Source of the DNA: CAZNPU01 sp964575335
Lineage (GTDB): Bacteria; Planctomycetota; Phycisphaerae; Phycisphaerales; SM1A02
DNA length: 30,714 bases
Reading direction: 5' to 3'
Assembly (NCBI GenBank): GCA_964575335.1
Contig: CAZNPU010000035.1
Location: forward strand, 1 to 30,714
The notes under the pieces were generated by a model that was not told where the DNA came from, did not search any database, and worked only from the letters and a program-made list of their open reading frames with translations. The position numbers and the translations under genes were made by a program. Below, one piece after another: positions 24,633 to 30,714 of the stretch. The first letter of the stretch is position 1. Each line of letters begins with the position of its first letter.

Positions 24633-26198
24633 TTACTTCAACACGCGCGTCCAGGTCGTGCCCTGCGGCGAATCTTTGATTTCAATGCCCATGGCCAGGA
24701 GCTCATCGCGAATGGCGTCGGCGCGTTTGAAATCTCTGGATGCGCGCGCTGCGTTGCGCTCTTCGATCAGTGCGTTGATCCGGGCTGCTTCGTCTTTATC
24801 GATCGCAGCTTTGCCTTCGCGCAGCAGATCGAGCACGCCGAGCACTGAGTTCATTTTCTCAAGCGCTTCCAGTTCGCTGGCGTAGGTTTTCTCACCGTCG
24901 CCTTCAGGAGCAGCAGCAGCGGTGTTGTATTTGCCGGCTGCTTCGTTCAGTACGCCAATTGCGCCAGCCACATTCAGATCGGCGCATAGCGCAGCGGTAA
25001 AGGCAGGCAGCGCAAGCGCGAGCGGGCCTTCGCCGGGCGCGGGCAATGGACGATCACGGTTGGCCTGCAGCCAGTCGCGCAGTTTCGCCCAGCGATCGAC
25101 CATGCGCTGGGAATCCTGCAATCCCTGGAATGTGAAGTTGGCGTTGGAGCGGTAGTGCGTTTTGATCAGTTCCAGGCGAATGGCTGCGGGCGAAGCGCCG
25201 CGGCTTAGGAGATCGCGCAGGGTGAAGAAATTGCCCTTGCTCTTGGACATTTTCTCGCCTTCCACAAGAAGAAAGCGAGTATGGAACCAGTAGCGGGCGA
25301 ACTGATCGCGGCCGGTGGCGCAGCACGATTGAGCGATCTCACATTCGTGATGCGGAAAGATGTTGTCTTCGCCGCCTGAGTGCAGGTCGATCACGCCCGG
25401 CACCGGGCTGTTTGTGCCAAGCAGCGCCTGTGCCATCACCGAGCATTCAAGATGCCAGCCGGGATATCCCTCGCCCCACGGGCTGGGCCACTTCATGACG
25501 TGCGACGGATCGGGCTTCCACAGCATGAAGTCAGCAGGATGCCGCTTGAGCGCCTGCGTGGCTTCATCCACCCGTCCGCCTTCGCCCGAACGGATTGCAT
25601 CGGGCGTGTTGCCCGAGAGTCGGCCGTATTCCGCAAACGACTGCACGTCGAAATACACCACGCCGTCGGAAGCCACGTAGGCGTGGCCTTTTTGAATGAG
25701 CGTCTCGACCATGGCGATCATCTGGGGGATGTATCGCGTCGCCCGAGGCATGAGTTCAGGACGGTCGCGCACCTCGAAGGCGATTTTCAGCCCCAGCGCG
25801 CGCGCATCATCGAGAAAGGCATCGGCGTAATAGTCGGCGATGGCGTATGGATCGCTGGGGTCCACATCGACGTGCGGCGGGAGCGTGCCGGCCTTCTTCG
25901 CCTCGCGCAGCCGCCGGGCCGCCACCTGCATTTTGTCTTCGCCCAGGCCGTCAGCAACTGCGTCGTCGGTCATGTGGCCGACGTCGGTGATGTTCATCAC
26001 GTGCTTGACCTGATAGCCAAGCAGCTCCAGCGTGCGGCGGAGCACATCGGCGTTGAGGAACGAGCGGAAGTTGCCGATGTGCGCGTAGTCGTAGACAGTC
26101 GGTCCGCAGGTATAAAAGGTGACCGTTCGCCCTTCCGGGTCAAGCGGAACGAACAGCTCTTCATCCTTGGTCAGTGTGTTGTAAAGGCGCAGCTTCAT
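24633..26198 (-). CDS. cysS: Cysteine--tRNA ligase
   Basis: CysRS of 521 residues charges tRNA-Cys with cysteine. The class I signature HIGN is at 40-43 (TVYDYAHIGNFRSF) and KMSKS at 316-320. Zinc ligands are recognisable at C31, C252 (HLECSVM) and the HHEC region (283-286). The anticodon-binding and DALR-like part fills the C-terminal third and ends with the segment KRADAIRDELLAMGIEIKDS, typical of CysRS. The ATG at 26198 has AAGGTG upstream. It is the first of a reverse-strand set cysS-coaE-rho. Length and motifs are normal. Confidence 0.97.
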   Translation of the reverse strand: MKLRLYNTLTKDEELFVPLDPEGRTVTFYTCGPTVYDYAHIGNFRSFLNADVLRRTLELLGYQVKHVMNITDVGHMTDDAVADGLGEDKMQVAARRLREAKKAGTLPPHVDVDPSDPYAIADYYADAFLDDARALGLKIAFEVRDRPELMPRATRYIPQMIAMVETLIQKGHAYVASDGVVYFDVQSFAEYGRLSGNTPDAIRSGEGGRVDEATQALKRHPADFMLWKPDPSHVMKWPSPWGEGYPGWHLECSVMAQALLGTNSPVPGVIDLHSGGEDNIFPHHECEIAQSCCATGRDQFARYWFHTRFLLVEGEKMSKSKGNFFTLRDLLSRGASPAAIRLELIKTHYRSNANFTFQGLQDSQRMVDRWAKLRDWLQANRDRPLPAPGEGPLALALPAFTAALCADLNVAGAIGVLNEAAGKYNTAAAAPEGDGEKTYASELEALEKMNSVLGVLDLLREGKAAIDKDEAARINALIEERNAARASRDFKRADAIRDELLAMGIEIKDSPQGTTWTRVLK

Positions 26199-26337
26199 CG
26201 AGCCGTCACCTTATGAAGGGTGCGTCAAACGGGCAAGCCGAAGACGGCCTAAGGACGCTTGGCGACTGCCTTGTTTCCGCCCTGCTCCCGCTTGGCCCCG
26301 GCTTGAACGGTGTGGGTCAAGTTGCCTGCCCCGGCTG

Positions 26338-26565
26338 CTACTCCATCGACGCGACGTGCTGTTGCCCTGCGGCATCGACGATTGCGCGCGGCTCGGATGA
26401 TTTCTCGGGCCCGGTCCACAGTGCGCCCAAGGCCAGACCAAGCGCCATGGCTGCAATGATCAATCGCTGATCCGGCTCCATGACAGCGCCGACGGCTGAG
26501 TCCGGTTTGAAGGCATTGCCCGCACAGCGGCGGACTCGAGCCAAATTGATCAAACGTGCTGGCAT
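26338..26565 (-). CDS. Small single-pass membrane protein
   Basis: The predicted 75-residue protein has a basic N-terminus with two arginine-rich patches, one hydrophobic segment (LIIAAMALGLALGALWTG, about 35-52) and a polar tail. I recognise no family. Support comes from a strong GAGGAGG ribosome binding site about five bases before the ATG at 26565. It lies on the same strand as cysS, 139 bp upstream of it, and may share its transcript. Function unknown. Confidence 0.6.
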   Translation of the reverse strand: MPARLINLARVRRCAGNAFKPDSAVGAVMEPDQRLIIAAMALGLALGALWTGPEKSSEPRAIVDAAGQQHVASME

Positions 26566-26901
26566 GCCTGCCTCCTCGGGGGCTGATGCGCACACGGCGC
26601 ATGCCAACCTTCCGATTCAGACCCTCAAAGGGCAAGTCGCATCTTGCCGAAATCTTGAATTTTTTCAAAGTTTTTTCGGACCATGAGGCGGCAGCTGTTT
26701 TTTCACGATTCCTCCATCCTATTTGCCTGCCTCATAGGCCATCTATGTCCATGCCAAATGCGAATGCCTGCGTGCTCCCGGCCAGGCGAATATCGCCCCA
26801 CCCCACTTTTCAGTCAGCTCAACGCTGCCTGGAATTACCAGGCGACGCTAACCGGGCAGTTCCCATGAACTGTCTGTTCGGGTTCAATACCGTCCCAGCA
26901 T
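26566..26901. other. 336-bp divergent intergenic region
   Basis: It separates the small membrane protein (reverse) from the zinc-ribbon pair (forward). Two T6 runs and a short TTGAA/TTCAA inverted repeat lie near 26655-26680; promoters for both sides are likely here but no clear pair was found. A forward frame of 61 codons from the ATG at 26683 has no ribosome binding site. Confidence 0.45.
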
Positions 26902-27615
26902 ATGTCCATTGCGCATGTTTGTTCCGAATGCGGTTGTGATCTGGCCCGAACCAGGCCGGTGCGGGATCCGCATTACGGCTTGCCGCTGGTGTCCTGTCCG
27001 CGCTGCGGGCGCATCACCATTCGGCAACGCCACCCTGTCATCCTGCGCTGGCGAGAGACGGTCCGCATCGTCCGGGCGCTGCTGACGCTGATTGTCCAAT
27101 CCGTCCTGCTTATCGTCTTCGCCACGTTCAATACCGTCGCAGCAATGGGCGTGGTCGCGTCATTGAGTCACAACGTCACGCACAAAGACCAGTCGTTTGT
27201 CGTTACCTTCTACATCATCGCCGTGGGCGTGCTGCCGTTGACGATCGGCGCCTGGTTGACGATTGGGTTCAGCCATCTGCGCTGGTGGCTAGTGTGGATC
27301 GGCTGGGCCTTGCTGATTGGGGTGATTGTGTGCTTCGTGGCGTTCATCGGCGAGCTTGGACCGGAGTTTGCACCCCCGGAATTATTCGCACCGCGTTCGT
27401 TGTACTCGGCCCACACGCTGAATGCGGCCGACATCGTGCGCTTGAATATGCAATACATTGTGCTGCCGGCCTTGAGCGTCATCGCAGTCATGATGGCAGT
27501 CGCTAGCGGCGGCAGACTGATCGGTAAGGGCGTGCTGTGGGGCTGGAGCCACTATCGTCGTTCAAACTGGCGACGCCGACGCAAACGCCTTCGACTTACA
27601 AGGAGCGGCGGATGA
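26902..27615 (+). CDS. Zinc-ribbon membrane protein, first of a pair
   Basis: The 237-residue protein starts with a zinc-ribbon C7-x2-C10 ... C32-x2-C35 (CSECG, then SCPRCG) with RDPHYGLPLV between. It then has about four membrane segments (near 59-88, 99-123, 129-150, 187-206) and a very basic tail (RRSNWRRRRKRLRL). The ribbon most likely lies in the cytoplasm. The next gene encodes a relative with the same ribbon spacing and the same PHY motif. Their stop and start codons overlap (ATGA), so both are probably made together. The ATG at 26902 has no clear ribosome binding site. No named family is recognised; function unknown. Confidence 0.75.
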   Translation: MSIAHVCSECGCDLARTRPVRDPHYGLPLVSCPRCGRITIRQRHPVILRWRETVRIVRALLTLIVQSVLLIVFATFNTVAAMGVVASLSHNVTHKDQSFVVTFYIIAVGVLPLTIGAWLTIGFSHLRWWLVWIGWALLIGVIVCFVAFIGELGPEFAPPELFAPRSLYSAHTLNAADIVRLNMQYIVLPALSVIAVMMAVASGGRLIGKGVLWGWSHYRRSNWRRRRKRLRLTRSGG

Positions 27616-28592
27616 CCGAACACAACACGCCTCACGCTCAATCAGCATCCGGCTCAACGCCTGCACGTGATCAGCCGTCATCTCCCTCCTCAACGGATGC
27701 AGCTCAGCGCGTTTCCATTCTCATTGGCGATCGACTCTGCACGCGCTGCGCCTACAACCTGGTCGGCCAACCGGTGCTGCGCGAGCCGCACTACAACATG
27801 CTCATCGTGCGCTGTCCGGAATGCGCCACCGTTGCCAGCGTACAGGAATATCCGCTTCTGGGCCGCTGGGCCAACCGCTGGGCCGCAGCGCTGGCGGGGT
27901 TGTGGATCGCGCTGCTCCTGACGTTCTGGCTGGCGAACGGCCTGGCGGTTTTCGGGCTGAGCCTTGCAACAGCAACAATGGCGGGTGAGAAGTTCCGCTC
28001 GTTTCTCGCACAGGAATATTCAGCGTATATCACATCGACCCAGAACACAGGCGGTTCAAGTTCGGCCTCATCCGCATCCGCTGTGCCCGTCGGCAGCGCC
28101 CCCTTTGGTTTCAGCAGTTGGTGGAATCAGCAGTCCAAAGAACTGATCTCCAAGGCAGCGCAGCACAACATGTTTGTGCAATGGAAGGCATTCTGGCTCT
28201 GGCTGCCGCTTGGGCTGGTGTCATTCGGCGGCGGCTGCTTCTGGGCGGCTGCAATGCTCCACCTGCGCTGGCGGGGGCGCATGCTGCTGGGCGTGACCAT
28301 CATCGCAGCAGCCTGTTGCCTGTCGATGATCCCCATTCTCGATTGGCATACCTCCAACTTCGGCTGGTACAGCGAGGTTGTGGGTCGGGTGATCAGTACG
28401 CCGGTGATTGTGTTTTCGCTGGCGTTTGTGGCGGTCATGCTGAGTTTGGGGCTGGTGTTCGGGCGCGTCGTTGCCCGTAGCCTGCTGCGGATCATGTTGC
28501 CGCCACGGCTGTGCTCTGCGCTGGCGGCGCTGTGGATCGCCGATGGCCTGGAGCCGCCGCGTCCCCTGGTCAAAACGCCGCGCGTTCCCTGA
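27612..28592 (+). CDS. Zinc-ribbon membrane protein, second of a pair
   Basis: The 326-residue protein has a polar, probably disordered start (1-32), then C43-x2-C46 ... C68-x2-C71 with REPHYNMLIV between, matching the first protein. About four to five membrane segments follow, with a Ser-rich loop near 150-175. The ATG at 27612 overlaps the previous stop (ATGA) and has AAGGAG eight bases upstream, so translation is likely coupled; the longer open frame to 27537 lies inside the previous gene. It ends with PRPLVKTPRVP. The two proteins probably arose by duplication. A role as a paired membrane complex is inference. Confidence 0.75.
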   Translation: MTEHNTPHAQSASGSTPARDQPSSPSSTDAAQRVSILIGDRLCTRCAYNLVGQPVLREPHYNMLIVRCPECATVASVQEYPLLGRWANRWAAALAGLWIALLLTFWLANGLAVFGLSLATATMAGEKFRSFLAQEYSAYITSTQNTGGSSSASSASAVPVGSAPFGFSSWWNQQSKELISKAAQHNMFVQWKAFWLWLPLGLVSFGGGCFWAAAMLHLRWRGRMLLGVTIIAAACCLSMIPILDWHTSNFGWYSEVVGRVISTPVIVFSLAFVAVMLSLGLVFGRVVARSLLRIMLPPRLCSALAALWIADGLEPPRPLVKTPRVP

Positions 28593-28655
28593 CGCACTTG
28601 CGGCCACTTGCTTCGGCATGCCACAGAGCGGATCGGAGAGGGAGAGACAACGGAC

Positions 28656-28721
28656 AAGGGGACAGTGAGACAAAGGGAAGGGATGAGGAGATGCGGAGCG
28701 TTTTTGTCTCCCTGTCTCCTT
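28656..28721. repeat. Imperfect inverted repeat in a purine-rich tract
   Basis: The arms 28656-28675 and 28702-28721 (20 nt each) pair at 17 positions. The sequence from 28635 to 28700 is almost all purine (AAGGGG, GAGACA, GGGAAGGG types). It lies 64 bp after the zinc-ribbon pair and could act as a transcript end or be a worn intergenic repeat. Confidence 0.45.
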
Positions 28722-28787
28722 AGTCACTTAGTCACGCTCGCCCAGCGACTCCCGCAGGCCCAAAGAGCCACAGATGCAGATGCAGCA

Positions 28788-29270
28788 TCAAAGCTCAGGG
28801 GCAACTTCGACAATCATTTCCACTTCAACCGTTGCGCCCAGGGGCAGACCGATTGATCCGACTGCTGCGCGAGCGTGCCGCCCTTTCTCGCCGAAGATCT
28901 GCACCAGGATTTCACTGGCGCCGTTGGCGACTTTGGGCTGATCGGTAAAGCCGGGATCGCACTGCACGAACACGCCAAGCCGAACAATGCGCTGCACTTG
29001 ATCGAGGCTGCCGCTGAGCATGTCCTGCACAATCGCCAGGCCGTTGAGCGCGCACTGCCGTGCCGCAGCCTGGGCGTCTTCGATGGAAACAGCCGAGGGC
29101 ACAGGTCCGGTTGCGATCAAGGCGCCGTTGGCGAAGGGAATCTGTCCGCTGACAAAGATGTGATTGCCGGTGCGAACCGCCGGCACGTACGCAGCGACCG
29201 GTTTGGGCGGCTGCGGCAGAGTAATGCCAAGTTCGTCTAATCGCTGCGCGATGGTGGTGATCTGACTCAT
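28788..29270 (-). CDS. RidA (YjgF/YER057c) family protein
   Basis: This 160-residue protein belongs to the RidA family, which hydrolyses reactive enamine/imine intermediates. Seen motifs: PAVRTGNHIFVSGQIP (about 30-45), ALNGLAIVQDMLSGSLDQVQ, and HARAAVGSIGLPLGATVEVE (132-151), where R134 matches the conserved substrate-binding arginine and the VEVE stretch has the conserved Glu. It is a longer subgroup (about 150-160 residues) than E. coli RidA (128), so the exact substrate is unsure. The ATG at 29270 has only a weak GAGA upstream. It converges with the zinc-ribbon pair; no amino-acid enzyme gene is beside it. Confidence 0.88.
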   Translation of the reverse strand: MSQITTIAQRLDELGITLPQPPKPVAAYVPAVRTGNHIFVSGQIPFANGALIATGPVPSAVSIEDAQAAARQCALNGLAIVQDMLSGSLDQVQRIVRLGVFVQCDPGFTDQPKVANGASEILVQIFGEKGRHARAAVGSIGLPLGATVEVEMIVEVAPEL

Positions 29271-29389
29271 GGGAAAATCTCGTTGTTCGTAGTGGCGCGC
29301 TCAGGCTGGACTGGCTGATATCCGCCCATTTGTTTGCAAAAAGTTCGGCTTTGCCAATAATTTTGTTTCGTTTCAAAAGTTCCGGGAAC

Positions 29390-29417
29390 TTGACGCGGGC
29401 TGGTTTCGGAGTATCTT
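29390..29417 (+). promoter_or_regulatory. Candidate sigma70-type promoter
   Basis: TTGACG (29390-29395), a 16-nt spacer and TATCTT (29412-29417) form a reasonable forward promoter. It would start a transcript near 29424, about 760 bp ahead of the prepilin gene at 30184 and just before the small frame at 29430. Confidence 0.4.
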
Positions 29418-29429
29418 GAGAATCGGCAG

Positions 29430-29579
29430 TTGATTGCTGCCATTGACCAGTTGCGGCAGTATACCGACGATTTATTCTGCCCTCATTTCGGTCGCCAACG
29501 CGACCCCATCATGCCCGCCGCAGTGGTCGACATCCTGGAAGGTGCCCGCCGGAAGCTTCGCCGGCCCGACGCAGACTGA
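29430..29579 (+). CDS. Possible small protein or gene fragment
   Basis: The frame is open from 29394 to TGA at 29577-29579 with protein-like composition and GC-rich third positions. It reads AAIDQLRQYTDDLFCPHFGR, then PAAVVDILEGARRKLRRPDA. The only usual start codon is TTG at 29430, with a weak GAG upstream, giving 49 residues. It lies just after the promoter-like sequence. I recognise no family; it could be a real small gene, the remains of a larger one, or chance. Confidence 0.3.
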   Translation: MIAAIDQLRQYTDDLFCPHFGRQRDPIMPAAVVDILEGARRKLRRPDAD

Positions 29580-30183
29580 ACTGAAGTTCAATGCGACGAG
29601 CGCTTGGCCGAACGCCACGGTTGACTGGTGCTGTCCATAAGTGTCGAGGGTCGTACGCCTGCGGCGCGGACTTGGGTAAAGCCCGCACAACAGAGCAGTT
29701 ACGTTCCGCCGACCGCATGTTCTAGCAACCAACGCTCTTGTTTGCTGGAACGCTGCAGGGTGTCGCCCCTTCAGGAGCGTGTATGAGCTCCGTAAAGCAA
29801 GGCGGCGACGGCACACACCACCAAGTTCAACCAAGTTGGCACGTTGAAGCTTCCGCACAGCGCACGGCGAGTTTCCGCACGCTCGGTGATGTTGGATGTC
29901 TGACTCGGTTCGACGTGCCTCGCTGACGCAAGCAAAGCGGACACCGCAAATCGTCATGGCGGGCAGCTCTGCTCAATTCTGTGCTGCAGCAAAGCAAAGC
30001 CCCCTGGCTCGCACGCGGCGGTCTTGTGATTGCGATTTCGATCCCGATCCAATGGCTGCACCTGACCGTGACGTTTCTGAGCCTGTGCGGACTCCGTTAG
30101 CCGACGGGTTCGCACAGTTTGACCGTTCGTTTCCGTCATCAGGTTCCGTTCTTATTCATTTTCTCATGTATTGGAGAACACCC
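29580..30183. other. About 600 bp with no recognised gene ahead of the prepilin
   Basis: No frame here has a good start, family motif or steady codon bias; the 161-codon reverse frame at 29472-29957 is Arg/Cys-rich and looks accidental. Short self-complementary stretches occur, including GACTTGGGTAAAGCCCGC near 29670 and the hairpin at 30083-30117. It may be a long leader or a separate non-coding RNA driven from 29390; no known RNA family was recognised. Confidence 0.4.
30083..30117 (+). terminator. Possible terminator or attenuator before the prepilin gene
   Basis: CTGTGCG (30083-30089) pairs with CGCACAG (30111-30117), and inside it CCGT pairs with ACGG around TAGCCG. TTT follows directly. 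It lies 66 bp before the prepilin ATG. The T run is short, so termination would be weak. Confidence 0.4.
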
Positions 30184-30714
30184 ATGAACCGATCCAGAGC
30201 CTTTACGCTCGTCGAGCTGCTGGTGGTCATCGCGATTATCGCGCTGCTCATCAGCCTGTTGCTGCCAGCGTTGCAGAAAGCCCGTCAGAACGCTGCGTCG
30301 CTCAAGTGCAAGACGCAAATGACCCAGATTCACAAGTCGGCGTTGATTTTCGCCAACGAGAACCGCGAGATCATGCCCACGCCTGGCCTGATCAACCGCA
30401 AAATGGACACTCTCACGATGCAGCAGAGGCCAGGCGTCGGTCCGGAGAACTTTTTGAAGAACCACACCGCCAACCTCTATTCGGCGATGATCGCGCAGAA
30501 CCTCTTCACGCCCGAACTCTGCATCGGACCGACCGAGGTGAATCAGCACATCAAGGAAATGACGGATTACAACTACGACGCATACCGTCCGGCTGAAGAC
30601 GTCTATTGGGACGGCGACACCGCCGGCGATGGGGACGGTTCAAACAATCGGTTCTTCGCCGATCCTTCCACCACTGGCGAGAATCCCTGCCACACCTCCT
30701 ATGCCCATATGGCT
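30184..30714 (+). CDS. Prepilin-type protein (3' end beyond window)
   Basis: The open frame from ATG at 30184 runs 177 codons to the window edge without a stop. It starts MNRSRAFTLVELLVVIAIIA, the type IV prepilin N-terminal signature with Glu at +5 and a hydrophobic helix. Planctomycetes carry many such genes. The residue before the cleavage site is Ala, not the usual Gly. A GGAG ribosome binding site lies nine bases upstream. The mature part begins QKARQNAASLKCKTQMTQIH, as in the typical family. The C-terminal part, where an H-X9-DG element is expected, is outside the window. Exact function unknown; processing by prepilin peptidase is inferred. Confidence 0.88.
   Translation, partial: MNRSRAFTLVELLVVIAIIALLISLLLPALQKARQNAASLKCKTQMTQIHKSALIFANENREIMPTPGLINRKMDTLTMQQRPGVGPENFLKNHTANLYSAMIAQNLFTPELCIGPTEVNQHIKEMTDYNYDAYRPAEDVYWDGDTAGDGDGSNNRFFADPSTTGENPCHTSYAHMA

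Noticed and set aside
25380..26216. Forward frame of 278 codons opposite cysS
   Set aside because: cysS on the reverse strand carries all class I synthetase motifs.
29472..29957. Reverse frame of 161 codons ahead of the right-end prepilin
   Set aside because: Cys/Arg-rich, no ribosome binding site and no family resemblance; judged accidental, though the region stays unexplained.

Overview
The window looks like a chromosomal segment of a planctomycete, most likely of the Phycisphaerae type. Three things suggest this. Two genes carry the N-terminal prepilin methylation segment (FTLVELL / FTLPEVL) used in the pseudopilin-like families that are abundant in planctomycetes. EF-Tu has a switch I region without the usual RGITI, resembling, from memory, other planctomycete EF-Tu proteins. 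Several cell-envelope and small proteins are of kinds common there. The DNA is GC-rich and most genes have GGAG-type ribosome binding sites. Assignment to class is inference.

Layout. At 1-110 the reverse strand holds the start of thyA, cut by the window edge. zwf (glucose-6-phosphate dehydrogenase) follows on the forward strand, then a drug/metabolite transporter (reverse), a small HNH-nuclease-like protein, a membrane-anchored BON protein and a small hydrophilic KGG-like protein. From 5.5 to 10.9 kb lies a two-component system: a 1572-residue membrane histidine kinase with several PAS and GAF domains and a degenerate receiver tail, overlapping by 7 nt a LuxR/NarL-type response regulator. From 11.5 to 15.2 kb are three exported proteins: a Q-rich DUF1579-like protein, a DUF481-like barrel and another probable outer-membrane barrel, with two clear terminators. 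A helix-hairpin-helix DNA-binding protein follows.

At 16.4-17.3 kb sits a REP-associated transposase-like gene flanked by matching GC-rich palindromes, arranged as a REPIN-like inverted pair on one side and a nested hairpin on the other. It lies directly downstream of a conserved translation/transcription cluster read on the reverse strand: tRNA-Thr, tuf, rpmG, tRNA-Trp, secE, nusG. The ribosomal-protein/rpoBC genes that normally follow nusG are missing. Upstream of that cluster are a candidate promoter with an intrinsic terminator hairpin at its expected start site, a prepilin-like gene, rho, coaE and cysS, all on the reverse strand. The right part has a small membrane protein, a translationally coupled pair of related zinc-ribbon membrane proteins, a RidA-family protein, a roughly 0.9-kb stretch without a recognisable gene, and a second prepilin-like gene that runs off the right edge.

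The most noteworthy items are the REPIN/RAYT-like module inserted where the rplK-rpoC genes would be expected, the unusual EF-Tu switch I, the paired zinc-ribbon membrane proteins, and the promoter/hairpin-bounded segment ahead of the last prepilin gene. Functions come from motif recognition by eye; no database search was run.
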